Assembly (NCBI RefSeq): GCF_018882385.1
Contig: NZ_JACVON010000002.1
Span: forward strand, 496,001 to 560,000
Reading direction: 5' to 3'
Source: Polynucleobacter sp. 30F-ANTBAC
GTDB taxonomy: Bacteria > Pseudomonadota > Gammaproteobacteria > Burkholderiales > Burkholderiaceae
DNA length: 64,000 nucleotides
The notes beneath the pieces are model-generated. The model did no database searches. It was not told the origin of the DNA and was given only the letters and a program-made list of their open reading frames with translations. Of the stretch, positions 25,591 through 33,839 are shown one piece after another (the stretch's first letter is position 1; every line of letters starts with the position of its first letter). A program made the position numbers and the translations under genes.

Positions 25591-26229
25591 ATGAAAACTC
25601 GTATTTGGGACTTACCGCTGCGCACCTTCCACTGGTTACTTGTATTAACCGTATTAATGAGCTTTATCACTGTCAAAGTTGGCGGTAATGCGATGACGTG
25701 GCATGCGCGTTTTGGCTATTTGGTGATTGGTTTAATGATCTTCCGGTTGATATGGGGGTTCGTAGGCTCTTACCATGCCCGCTTTGGAAGCTTTATTAAG
25801 GGTCCTGGGGCAGTGGTGGAGTATTTAAAAGATCCTCGTCCAACACCGGGCCACAGTCCTCTTGGGGCTGTTTCCGTTGTAGTTCTGATCACTCTTTTCA
25901 CTCTTCAAGCCTTGGCAGGATTATTTTCATCGGATGACATTGCATTTGATGGGCCTTTTGTTAAGTATGTGCCATCTGCTTGGGTTGAGTCTTTAACCAG
26001 CCTGCATCGTTTGAATGAGCCCGTTCTGTTGGGCTTAATTTTGATCCATGTATTCGCAATTGCTTATTACAGGATTGTTAAGAAACAAGATCTCATCAGA
26101 CCTATGGTGACCGGTGATAAAAATTGGGCAGAAAAAATCCCTGTTGCCAGGGATGATTTTTCGCTACGTTTGACCGCCGCCATTATTTTTGGCGGGATCA
26201 TGGGAGTTTTATATTACTTCTTACGATAG
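25591..26229 (+). CDS. Cytochrome b561 family protein
   Basis: Inner-membrane di-heme cytochrome b of 212 residues with four helices. Candidate heme ligands are His in RTFHWLLVL, WHARFGYL, SLHRLNEP and IHVFAIAYYR. Proteins of this type pass electrons from quinol to periplasmic acceptors. The 3-prime end overlaps the convergent cytochrome c-prime gene by 16 bases, and the two proteins could be redox partners. Confidence 0.87.
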   Translation: MKTRIWDLPLRTFHWLLVLTVLMSFITVKVGGNAMTWHARFGYLVIGLMIFRLIWGFVGSYHARFGSFIKGPGAVVEYLKDPRPTPGHSPLGAVSVVVLITLFTLQALAGLFSSDDIAFDGPFVKYVPSAWVESLTSLHRLNEPVLLGLILIHVFAIAYYRIVKKQDLIRPMVTGDKNWAEKIPVARDDFSLRLTAAIIFGGIMGVLYYFLR

Positions 26230-26663
26230 TTATCGTGACAAGCTTTGCAAGACTGACCGGCGGCTCCAAAAGCTTTTTTGATCGTATCTAAGTCACCAGC
26301 TTTAGCAGCAGTGTTGAGTTCAGCTACTGCTTTTTGCATCTTATCTGCACCAGCTTTGAATTTATCTGATTCTTTCCAGATTTCGGGAAGTGATTTACCA
26401 CCTTCTGTGCCTGGACCAAAAGCGGACCATGGTAGATGTGCCAAACTTGCTACGACGGCCGCATTAGCTGCCACGTCTTCTTTGTTAAAAGGTTTCTCTC
26501 CTTTAACAACCGCACCAATTCTTGAAAAATGCGCACCCATGACAACAAATGTAGCAGCACGATATTTAATGGCATCTTCTGCTTTGGCAAATTGCGCTTG
26601 AGCGGCTATTGGGCTTAGTAACGAGATTAAAAGTGCTGGAACTAATAGTAATTTTTTCATCAT
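26214..26663 (-). CDS. Cytochrome c-prime
   Basis: 149 residues with a signal peptide (LLLVPALLISLLSPIAAQAQ) and a four-helix c-prime domain ending in the heme motif CKACH near residue 140. Periplasmic; members bind NO or CO and may protect against nitric oxide. In-frame ATG codons at positions 1 and 2 are equal start choices. It overlaps the cytochrome b561 gene tail to tail and follows the M50 protease gene by 12 bases on the same strand. Confidence 0.88.
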   Translation of the reverse strand: MMKKLLLVPALLISLLSPIAAQAQFAKAEDAIKYRAATFVVMGAHFSRIGAVVKGEKPFNKEDVAANAAVVASLAHLPWSAFGPGTEGGKSLPEIWKESDKFKAGADKMQKAVAELNTAAKAGDLDTIKKAFGAAGQSCKACHDNYRKK

Positions 26664-26675
26664 GAAGTCCTTTGG

Positions 26676-27344
26676 TTAAAAAATAAGACGAATGGGTATT
26701 AATACAGTATCTAACAACCAGTAAGTGGCAGACATCAAGGGTCTCATCCACAAATTACCAATAACGTTGGTTAATAATAATGCTAAAACAATATAAAAGC
26801 CCCATGGCTCAACTCGTGAGACCAAGGAGGCTTGTTTCCAGGGTAATACACCCACTAATATTCTGCCGCCATCCAATGGGGGTAGCGGGAACAGGTTAAA
26901 TACAAACATCACCACATTGACCAAAATGCCTGCCTGACACATTTCCATGAAAAAGCGCTCGCTAACACCAAGCTTGATTAAGAGTAAATAAGCAACACCC
27001 CAAATCAGAGCTTGAAATAAATTAGAGGCTGGACCTGCAAGAGCAACCCAAACCATGTCTTTCTTAGGATGTCTTAAGTTGCCAAATCGCACTGGGACTG
27101 GTTTGGCATATCCAAAAAGAAAAGTACCTGCTGTTGCAAAGTAGAGGAGTAGTGGAACTAGAATAGTTCCCATTGGGTCGATGTGCTTAATCGGATTAAG
27201 CGTAACGCGGCCTAGAAGAAATGCCGTTTTATCTCCAAAGCTCTTAGCTGCATAACCGTGAGCCGCCTCATGCAATGTGATTGCAAAAATAACAGGTATT
27301 GCATAAATGGCAACGGTTTGAATAATTGATTCAATATTCATCAT
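26676..27344 (-). CDS. Site-2 protease family (M50) membrane metallopeptidase
   Basis: 222 residues, about six membrane helices. The zinc motif HEAAH is near residue 25 and the third ligand motif LFPLPPLDGGRI near 137-148, both intact. This short form without PDZ domains belongs to the rhomboid-unrelated S2P group common in bacteria; its substrate is unknown. Its ATG overlaps the stop of the copper-chaperone gene upstream (ATGA), so the two are translationally coupled. Confidence 0.87.
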   Translation of the reverse strand: MMNIESIIQTVAIYAIPVIFAITLHEAAHGYAAKSFGDKTAFLLGRVTLNPIKHIDPMGTILVPLLLYFATAGTFLFGYAKPVPVRFGNLRHPKKDMVWVALAGPASNLFQALIWGVAYLLLIKLGVSERFFMEMCQAGILVNVVMFVFNLFPLPPLDGGRILVGVLPWKQASLVSRVEPWGFYIVLALLLTNVIGNLWMRPLMSATYWLLDTVLIPIRLIF

Positions 27345-27562
27345 GGCATCACCGCCGTTACTTCATAACCGGCTTCAGTAATGGTATTTTTTAGTGTGTC
27401 CATATCAGCACTTACATTCACGGAATTTGCTGGGGTTACCGTAACAGTTTTATTGGGAATATCTGTTTCCACATGAAGACTTGGATCAATTTCCAAGAGG
27501 GCTTCTGTAATTGTTTTGGTGCAATGACCGCAATTCATACCGTTAACTGTAAATATGGGCAT
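27341..27562 (-). CDS. copZ: Heavy-metal-associated domain protein (CopZ-like copper chaperone)
   Basis: 73 residues forming one HMA fold with the metal motif MNCGHC (Cys11, Cys14). Cytosolic copper(I) chaperones of this size hand the ion to the P-type ATPase, which is encoded divergently 69 bases away. The His between the two Cys (CGHC) is typical of bacterial CopZ variants. Its stop overlaps the M50 protease start. Confidence 0.82.
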   Translation of the reverse strand: MPIFTVNGMNCGHCTKTITEALLEIDPSLHVETDIPNKTVTVTPANSVNVSADMDTLKNTITEAGYEVTAVMP

Positions 27563-27631
27563 ATTTCTTCTTTTCTTTCATAATCAGAGGACAATAAAGC
27601 TTAACCATTAATAACCCTAATTATCAATTGT

Positions 27632-29851
27632 ATGAGCCAAATAGTCACCCTAAAGATTGATGGTATGACTTGTGCCTCTTGCGTTGCAAGAGTTGAGAAA
27701 ACTTTATTAAAAATTAATGAGGTTGAGGCAGCGAACGTTAATTTAGCCACAGAAAAAGCACAAATTAGGCTTGTCACAGATTTAAGTCAGGAGACCATTC
27801 TTCCTCAACTAATTAAGGCTATTGAGAAGTCAGGATTTCAGGCATCTCTTTCTGAGCGAGTTCAGCAGCCTAAGCCAATAAGCCAATTTAATTTATATGG
27901 CGGTTTTGCTGTTTTCTTAAGTATCTTGTTATCGTTGCCATTAGTTTTGCCAATGGTGCTGATGCCCTTTGGCACTCATTGGATGTTACCGGTTTGGGCT
28001 CAATTCTCATTAGCCACTCCCGTGCAATTTATTTTGGGCGCAAGATTTTATGTGGCTGGGTTAAAGAGTTTGCGATCCGGCTCTGGCAACATGGATTTAT
28101 TGGTGGCGATAGGTACCAGTGCAGCCTATGGTTTAAGTCTCTATGAATGGCATCAATCTGGATGGGGTGACCCTCATCAAATCTATTTCGAAAGCTCAGC
28201 AGTTGTTATTTCTTTGGTTATGTTGGGTAAGTGGTTAGAGGCTAAAGCTAAAAAAGAAACCACGCAGGCTATCTCTGCACTACAAGCTCTTTGGCCCAAC
28301 GAGGCTAAGGTTTTAAAACCTGGTCATTCAAATCACGAATACCGTCTCCTTTCTATTGATCAGGTATTGCCTGGGGATCTTGTATTGGTCTTGCCGGGGG
28401 AAAGAGTTCCTGTTGATGGGCTGGTTATAGATGGCTCAAGTGATCTAGATGAATCCATGCTGACGGGTGAGACTCATTTGGTTTTCAAAGAACTTAACTC
28501 TTTGGTAACGGGCGGTTCTTTGAATGTAACTGGCCGCTTAATAATTCAAGCCAAAGGCATTGGAGAGGAAAGTACTTTAGCGAAAATGATTAGGATGGTG
28601 GAAGATGCTCAAGGGCAGAAAGCACCAATTCAGAGGTTAGTCGATCAAGTTAGTGCATGGTTTGTTCCAGCTGTCATCCTCATTGCAATGGTTAACTTGA
28701 TTGTTAGTTATCTTGTATTTGGAGATTTTGAATCTTCTTTAATCCGCTCAGTCGCTATTTTGGTAATTGCTTGTCCTTGCGCGCTTGGCTTAGCTACTCC
28801 AGTTGCAATCATGGCGGGAACAGGGTTAGCTGCCAAGTTGGGGGTCTTAATTAAAGATGCTCAGGCACTAGAGCTGGCGCATCGTTTAACGGTTGTTGCT
28901 TTTGATAAGACGGGAACTTTAACAACGGGTCACCCTCAACTCAAACTATTTAAAAAGCTCTCTGATCATTCGAATGTCTTGAGTGATGAGCATATTATGG
29001 CGATTGCGATGGGATTGCAGATGGGCAGTGAACATCCGTTAGCTAAAGCAGTTATAAGTTATGGTTTAGAGCACTCGGTAGTGCCGGAATCAGCTGGCGA
29101 ACTAAAGATTCAGCCAGGTATTGGTATTCAAGGAAGTTATCAAGGTGAGATGTTTTCATTTCTGAGTCATCATGCACTTCTCAAAACTGCGCATAAGTAT
29201 GACCCAATGGACATTGGTCTGGCAGAGAGTGAATTAAATAAAGGCCACAGTGTTTCTTGGTTAGTTAATTCAACGCATCACCAAGTTTTAGCTATTTTTA
29301 GCTTTGGTGATCAAATTAAGCCTGGCGTTGCAGAGATCATTGCGCGACTTCAGGCGATGCAGATTCGAACAGTCATGATTTCGGGGGACAATCATTTAGT
29401 TGCTGAGCGACTGGCTAAAGCAATTGGTATCGATCAAGTTTATGCAGAAGTGATGCCAGAAGATAAAGCGAAGATTATTCAAGACCTCAAAGCCGAATCG
29501 CCTCACGCTTGCATTGCGATGGTGGGCGATGGTGTAAATGATGCGCCAGCTCTAGCGGCTGCTGATGTTGGAATTGCGATGTCAACTGGAACCGATATTG
29601 CTATGCATGTTTCTGGTATCACGCTCTTGAGAGGTGACCCTGGCTTGGTGCCAGATGCGATTCAAATTTCTAAAGCGACATGGAAAAAAATAAAGCAGAA
29701 TTTATTCTGGGCTTTTATCTACAACTTGGTAGGTATTCCGTTAGCAGCACTGGGTTACTTAACGCCGGTCGTAGCTGGTGCTGCTATGGCAGCTTCAAGC
29801 GTGAGCGTGATTACCAATGCCTTGCTCTTGAAGAGATGGTCTAGAGATTAA
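27632..29851 (+). CDS. copA: Copper-translocating P-type ATPase
   Basis: 739 residues. One N-terminal HMA domain (MTCASC, Cys14/Cys17), eight predicted helices, CPC at 381-383, phosphorylation Asp425 in DKTGT, the P1B motif SEHPLAKA and the hinge GDGVNDAP. The last helices carry YN and MAASS, the signature of Cu(I) (P1B-1) pumps. Exports copper to the periplasm. No CueR or CopY gene is nearby and no clear operator was seen in the 69 bases shared with copZ. Ends inside a 26-base palindrome. Confidence 0.93.
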   Translation: MSQIVTLKIDGMTCASCVARVEKTLLKINEVEAANVNLATEKAQIRLVTDLSQETILPQLIKAIEKSGFQASLSERVQQPKPISQFNLYGGFAVFLSILLSLPLVLPMVLMPFGTHWMLPVWAQFSLATPVQFILGARFYVAGLKSLRSGSGNMDLLVAIGTSAAYGLSLYEWHQSGWGDPHQIYFESSAVVISLVMLGKWLEAKAKKETTQAISALQALWPNEAKVLKPGHSNHEYRLLSIDQVLPGDLVLVLPGERVPVDGLVIDGSSDLDESMLTGETHLVFKELNSLVTGGSLNVTGRLIIQAKGIGEESTLAKMIRMVEDAQGQKAPIQRLVDQVSAWFVPAVILIAMVNLIVSYLVFGDFESSLIRSVAILVIACPCALGLATPVAIMAGTGLAAKLGVLIKDAQALELAHRLTVVAFDKTGTLTTGHPQLKLFKKLSDHSNVLSDEHIMAIAMGLQMGSEHPLAKAVISYGLEHSVVPESAGELKIQPGIGIQGSYQGEMFSFLSHHALLKTAHKYDPMDIGLAESELNKGHSVSWLVNSTHHQVLAIFSFGDQIKPGVAEIIARLQAMQIRTVMISGDNHLVAERLAKAIGIDQVYAEVMPEDKAKIIQDLKAESPHACIAMVGDGVNDAPALAAADVGIAMSTGTDIAMHVSGITLLRGDPGLVPDAIQISKATWKKIKQNLFWAFIYNLVGIPLAALGYLTPVVAGAAMAASSVSVITNALLLKRWSRD

Positions 29852-29876
29852 CTCTCAGTCAAGCTTGACTGAGAGT
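29851..29876. terminator. Palindromic terminator between copA and the transferase gene
   Basis: Perfect 26-base palindrome (13-base arms, centre AAGCTT) that begins at the last base of the copA stop. A short T-run at 29883-29886 follows. It lies between convergent genes and may act in both directions, though the U-tract is weak. Confidence 0.5.
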
Positions 29877-29905
29877 CTGTCGTTTTAGCCAAATAACTGA
29901 ACTAT

Positions 29906-30556
29906 TTATTGCCCAGTCTTTAAGAAGATACCTTCTTTTGTCATGATGTTTTTGATGGTTGGCATTTCAGATAAACGTTCTGCATATTGTAAGTAATGCG
30001 GATACGATTTTTGATCAATTTTGGCTAATCCTGCCCAGCGCATAAATGCAATGGCGTAGATATCGGCTGGTGTTAATTGATCGCCACAAATAAATGCCTG
30101 ACCTTTTGAGCAGATGGCTTCTATATCTGCCAAATATGTTTTAAACGTTTCTATAGCGACTGCTTTTACAGCATCTTTACTTGCCTCATCGCTAAATCGT
30201 TCAGGTCTGAATACTCTTGTAAAAGTTGGGTGAACCGTGTTGTTCATCCAGGCTAACATCGAAAGAGCATGTGCTTTTTGAAGTGAGTCTGCTGGAAATA
30301 TGTTGGCCTTAGGGAATTGCTCATGGAGATAACTCACAATGGCTACCACCTGGGTTAATGAGTTGTTATCAGCAACTAAAACTGGAACTTGACCTTTAGC
30401 ATTAATCTGTTGGTATTCAGGTGTGAATTGCTCACCTTTACTTAAATTAATTAAGGTGGATTTAAAGTCATGACCATAAGCTTGTTTAACTAGTTCTAAG
30501 CTGACATGCGGAACAAAAGAACAGGTTCCTGGGCAAAAATATAAATGTAAGTTCAT
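29906..30556 (-). CDS. Glutathione S-transferase
   Basis: 216 residues from the ATG at 30556, preceded by AAGGAT; a longer frame to 30634 would overlap the next gene start and is rejected. N-terminal thioredoxin-fold domain starts LHLYFCPGTCSFVPH, with the cis-Pro segment GQVPVL near 53-58, and a helical C-terminal domain follows (TPADIYAIAFMRWAG). The CPGTCS start resembles beta-class GSTs, which use Cys10. Detoxification or disulfide exchange in the cytosol; substrate unknown. Confidence 0.87.
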   Translation of the reverse strand: MNLHLYFCPGTCSFVPHVSLELVKQAYGHDFKSTLINLSKGEQFTPEYQQINAKGQVPVLVADNNSLTQVVAIVSYLHEQFPKANIFPADSLQKAHALSMLAWMNNTVHPTFTRVFRPERFSDEASKDAVKAVAIETFKTYLADIEAICSKGQAFICGDQLTPADIYAIAFMRWAGLAKIDQKSYPHYLQYAERLSEMPTIKNIMTKEGIFLKTGQ

Positions 30557-30575
30557 AAGGATATCCTTTTTGTTG

Positions 30576-30588
30576 TACTCTGAGAGTA
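30576..30588. promoter_or_regulatory. Small inverted repeat between divergent genes
   Basis: TACTC-TGA-GAGTA overlaps a minus-strand TATACT (30590-30585) that could be the -10 of the glutathione transferase gene. It could be an operator, but the arms are only five bases. Confidence 0.25.
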
Positions 30589-30607
30589 TAGACTTTGACT
30601 GACATTT

Positions 30608-31462
30608 ATGGACGCCACCCCTCTCAACACACAAAACCTACTCAATCGATTAAAGCGAGCCCCTGATGAGCACAAAGGCCATGGTGGTAAGGTTTTAATC
30701 ATTGGTGGCGATGTTGGTATGTCAGGTGCTGTATTTTTAGCAGGGCAGGCTGCTCTATATTCAGGGGCAGGATGGGTGATTTTGGGGGTTTTAGACTCTC
30801 AAGCACCATCATTGGTAATTGACCAGCCTGAGCTCATGGTCAATCGAGCTAAGCCTGATCTGATTGCCGACGTTGCGCCCGAGGTGTTAGTGATAGGTCC
30901 CGGTTTGGGCCAGAGTGATTTGGCAAAAGAATTATTACAAATAGGTTTATTACAAAACATTCCTGTTGTTCTCGATGCCGACGCTCTTAATCTTCTATCG
31001 GTTGATACAAGCTTACTGATGATGCTTCAAAATAGACCCAAAGGTTTCACTGTTTTAACGCCACATCCAGGTGAGGCAGCGCGGTTGTTACATACAACAA
31101 CAGAGAAGGTTCAAGCAGATCGATGTGGATCTCTCCTGCAGTTAGTTGAGTTAACTCAATCCATTGTGGTTTTAAAAGGGCAGGGGACTTTAATTGGAGT
31201 TCCTGGAGAGCCCATCAAGATTTGTCAGAAGGGGAATGCCGGAATGGGGATCGGTGGCATGGGGGATGTTTTGACTGGGGTTTTGGCAGCGGTGATAGCC
31301 CAAGGCCTGCATCATCAGTTATCCGTATTAGAGGCGGTCTATTTGGCGGTAGATTTGCACTCTGGAGCAGCTGACGTGCTTGTAAATCAAGGAGTTGGAC
31401 CGATTGGACTGACGCCTTCGGAAGTGATCCATCAAGTGAGAAATTTGATAAATATCAAATAA
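30608..31462 (+). CDS. nnrD: ADP-dependent NAD(P)H-hydrate dehydratase
   Basis: 284 residues, the carbohydrate-kinase-like YjeF C-terminal domain alone, repairing damaged NAD(P)H hydrates with ADP. Motifs: GHGGKVLIIGGD near 20, VIGPGLGQ, DADALNLL, TPHPGEAARLL, and the anion-hole/base segment GGMGDVLTG. The epimerase half (YjeF N-terminal, NnrE) is not fused and not in the window. Start at the ATG 30608 without a clear Shine-Dalgarno. Followed closely by a small membrane peptide gene and a terminator. Confidence 0.9.
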   Translation: MDATPLNTQNLLNRLKRAPDEHKGHGGKVLIIGGDVGMSGAVFLAGQAALYSGAGWVILGVLDSQAPSLVIDQPELMVNRAKPDLIADVAPEVLVIGPGLGQSDLAKELLQIGLLQNIPVVLDADALNLLSVDTSLLMMLQNRPKGFTVLTPHPGEAARLLHTTTEKVQADRCGSLLQLVELTQSIVVLKGQGTLIGVPGEPIKICQKGNAGMGIGGMGDVLTGVLAAVIAQGLHHQLSVLEAVYLAVDLHSGAADVLVNQGVGPIGLTPSEVIHQVRNLINIK

Positions 31463-31518
31463 AGTCAGGATTCATGGATAATACGATCCATAACGAATTT
31501 TTGATGAGGGAGCTCCAA

Positions 31519-31653
31519 ATGAATGAATGGCATAAAGAGAGTAAAGACGAAATCAACAAAAAGATCATTACCTTGATCGTGATGTTAGCTGCAGCTACAT
31601 GCTTGGCAATTTTGTTCGCTTTAGCTTCTGCACATATCGGTTACGTTTTGTAA
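31519..31653 (+). CDS. Small membrane protein, 44 residues
   Basis: Short frame with a strong GAGGGAG at 31506-31512 placed 6 bases before the ATG. It encodes a charged start MNEWHKESKDEINKK and one membrane helix (IITLIVMLAAATCLAILFALASAH). Two in-frame ATG codons upstream (31474, 31504) would lengthen it to 59 or 49 residues but lack good spacing to a Shine-Dalgarno. It ends 19 bases before a strong terminator, so it is the last gene after nnrD. No family is recognised. Confidence 0.55.
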   Translation: MNEWHKESKDEINKKIITLIVMLAAATCLAILFALASAHIGYVL

Positions 31654-31672
31654 TTGAGAGCAATTAAAAAAA

Positions 31673-31697
31673 AGACCACCTTAGGGTGGTCTTTTTT
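31673..31697. terminator. Bidirectional rho-independent terminator
   Basis: 8-bp stem AGACCACC/GGTGGTCT with loop TTAG (31673-31692), T-run after it and A-run before it. It ends the small membrane gene on the plus strand and ubiC on the minus strand. Confidence 0.88.
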
Positions 31698-32200
31698 TAT
31701 GTGATGATTTTGTCTAAAAGTGCCGGCATAAAGAATTCAGTAATTAATATCGGATGTCCACGCAATTGGTAAAGTGAACGTCGCCCAAATCCAATGCTCG
31801 GAATCTCAGTGACTTGCCTTAACAAAATAGGCGCCTGCCCATTTTTAAAAAGGACCTCGCCTAGAGGCTTATTTCCAATTTGTAGCAAATCTCGATTGAT
31901 GCCCGTTGAGCTTGTGGTTGGAAGAACACTTCTGGCAAAAACAACAGGTGTGTCATCAATGCATAAGTAGACTTCTCGGACGCGACAATGACGAAAAGAT
32001 CTCCTAAAGAGATCTTGCTCATCATTTAAAACTAATTGATTTTTATCTGTTAGAACTTGAATGCTGACAGATTTTTGAGTTCTCTTTTCAATGTATTGAG
32101 TCAGAGAAAGTGGGTAACTTAACCAGTCTTGCCAGATCAAGGGTGCCGAATGTAGCACCGCATGATCTAAATCTATCCAAGACCGGCGAAGTTTTTTCAT
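31697..32200 (-). CDS. ubiC: Chorismate--pyruvate lyase
   Basis: 167 residues. Converts chorismate to 4-hydroxybenzoate and pyruvate, the first step of ubiquinone synthesis. Matching segments: DLFRRSFRHCRVREVYL, PVVFARSVLP (with Arg of the active site), NKPLGEVLF and YQLRGHPILITEFFMP (Glu near the end). Its ATG directly follows the stop of the rhlE-type helicase gene, so expression is probably coupled to it. Confidence 0.88.
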   Translation of the reverse strand: MKKLRRSWIDLDHAVLHSAPLIWQDWLSYPLSLTQYIEKRTQKSVSIQVLTDKNQLVLNDEQDLFRRSFRHCRVREVYLCIDDTPVVFARSVLPTTSSTGINRDLLQIGNKPLGEVLFKNGQAPILLRQVTEIPSIGFGRRSLYQLRGHPILITEFFMPALLDKIIT

Positions 32201-33595
32201 TTAAGCAAATGTGCGCTTCTGACCTGAAGATGGCTTACCTGAACCACCAAATTTAGGACCTGAAGACGGCTTACCTGAACCGCCAAACTTAGGACCACTC
32301 GGCTTAGCAAAATGATTTTGTTTGAAAGTCTTGCCTTCGCCTTGACGGTTAGAAGCATTGCTAGCACCTTTGCCGCCAAAAGATCTACCTGGGCGACCTG
32401 AGCCTGGACGGCTAGATGGCTTGCGTGATTTTTCTGAAGGCTCAAGACCAGGAATAACTTCTGCTTGTAATTGTTGTTGTGTGTATTGCTCAATAGCACG
32501 AATCTTTGAGCGATCACGATGTTCAGCCAATGTAATTGCTACACCACTACGGCCAGCACGACCTGTACGACCGATACGGTGAACATAATCTTCGGCTTTC
32601 ATTGGAAGACCAAAGTTAATCACGTGGGTGATTGTTGGTACATCGATACCGCGTGCAGCAACGTCTGTTGCTACTAAGATACGAGTTTGACCTTTACGCA
32701 ATGACTGTAAGCGACGGTTACGTACCGCTTGAGGCATCGCACCGTGAAGTGCTGTTGCTTCATGACCGTCAGCACGCAATGAATCAGCAATTGTTTCGCT
32801 ATCAGCTTGTGTGCTGGCGAAAACAACCGCTTGTTCCATTGTTGGATCTGATAACCAATGGCTTAGCAACTTGTGTTTATGAGCAACGCTATCTGCCCAA
32901 TGCAATGTCTGAGCGATGTTTTCATGTTTGTCATGAGCGCTTGCTAATTCAATACGACCAGGATTATTCATGAGGCTTGTTGCCAATTGCATGATACGTG
33001 GCGCAAATGTTGCTGAGAACATCAAGGTTTGATCGCGATCAGAGCACAAGTTATGGATGGCTTCGATGTCATCTTGGAAACCAAGATCAAGCATACGGTC
33101 TGCTTCGTCGATGATCATGCATTGCACTTTATCCAAACGGATAGCACGGCTATTGCTTAGGTCTAACAAGCGACCAGGTGTGGCAACAACTAGGTTGGCA
33201 CCTTTGATTTGTGAGATTTGTTTGCCGTAAGGCATGCCACCCATGATGGTTGCAATACGGATACCTTTTGCAAACTTCACTAAATTAATCGCATCGGCAC
33301 TTACTTGCTGTGCTAATTCACGAGTTGGACATAAAACCAAAACTTGAGGTTCTGCACGACCTGGAACAGGTTTGCCGTTTGGGTTGGCAGCGATTAATTT
33401 GTGTAATAGGGGTAATAAAAAAGCAGCTGTTTTTCCGCTACCTGTTTGGCTACTTACCATCCAGTCGCCACCAATAAGGGCAGCAGGGATCACTTTTTCT
33501 TGTACAGGGGTAGCCTGTGTATAGCCAAGAGCTTCAGTTGCTTGAAGGAGGGGTTGGGCTAAGCCCAGTTCTTTAAAACTAATAGTCATAGTCAT
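32201..33595 (-). CDS. rhlE: DEAD-box RNA helicase, RhlE-like
   Basis: 464 residues from the ATG at 33595, which has AGGGA five bases upstream. Motifs in order: Q-motif TPVQEKV, SSQTGSGKT, PTRELAQ, TPGRLLD, DEAD (IIDEADRM), SAT (MFSATF), RGIDVP and HRIGRTGRAG. After about residue 390 comes a Gly/Lys/Ser-rich basic tail with a 12-residue repeat, as in RhlE proteins that act on ribosome assembly or RNA decay. The longer frame to 33652 would include the leader hairpin and is rejected. The chaperone-like helicase is probably cold-inducible through its leader. Confidence 0.9.
   Translation of the reverse strand: MTMTISFKELGLAQPLLQATEALGYTQATPVQEKVIPAALIGGDWMVSSQTGSGKTAAFLLPLLHKLIAANPNGKPVPGRAEPQVLVLCPTRELAQQVSADAINLVKFAKGIRIATIMGGMPYGKQISQIKGANLVVATPGRLLDLSNSRAIRLDKVQCMIIDEADRMLDLGFQDDIEAIHNLCSDRDQTLMFSATFAPRIMQLATSLMNNPGRIELASAHDKHENIAQTLHWADSVAHKHKLLSHWLSDPTMEQAVVFASTQADSETIADSLRADGHEATALHGAMPQAVRNRRLQSLRKGQTRILVATDVAARGIDVPTITHVINFGLPMKAEDYVHRIGRTGRAGRSGVAITLAEHRDRSKIRAIEQYTQQQLQAEVIPGLEPSEKSRKPSSRPGSGRPGRSFGGKGASNASNRQGEGKTFKQNHFAKPSGPKFGGSGKPSSGPKFGGSGKPSSGQKRTFA
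32222..32293 (-). repeat. Two tandem 36-base repeats in the helicase tail
   Basis: Two copies of a 36-base unit, differing at a few third positions, encode PKFGGSGKPSSG twice at the C-terminus of the helicase. Such repeats can change copy number by slippage. Confidence 0.8.
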
Positions 33596-33597
33596 GC

Positions 33598-33617
33598 ACA
33601 TCCCTATCAAGGGATGT
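33598..33617 (-). promoter_or_regulatory. Leader hairpin covering the helicase Shine-Dalgarno
   Basis: Inverted repeat ACATCCC (7 bp) with a 6-base loop, ending two bases before the ATG at 33595. The downstream arm contains the AGGGA Shine-Dalgarno, so the folded RNA would block ribosome binding. Opening by temperature, by the helicase itself or by a protein would permit translation. Confidence 0.55.
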
Positions 33618-33839
33618 CCTTTCTGTGGTTGGTCAATTAAGGCATCGACCAACAGACAATCAAAAAGGCATGTTGTTCTCTCTATGAGAACTCTGGCTGG
33701 GGGGCGATGATTCGTACTACAAGCGAGATTATGCCATACTTTTGCTAATATTGCTGCACTGCATATTTAAATCGTCAGGGAACTGATGGTTTGCTTTGTT
33801 AAAATTCGCCTCAATTCAAACGCATAGCATGGAGTAAAA

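Noticed and set aside
33596-33652. Helicase start at 33652
   Set aside because: The translated extension is unlike RhlE and spans the hairpin and Shine-Dalgarno, so it is leader sequence.
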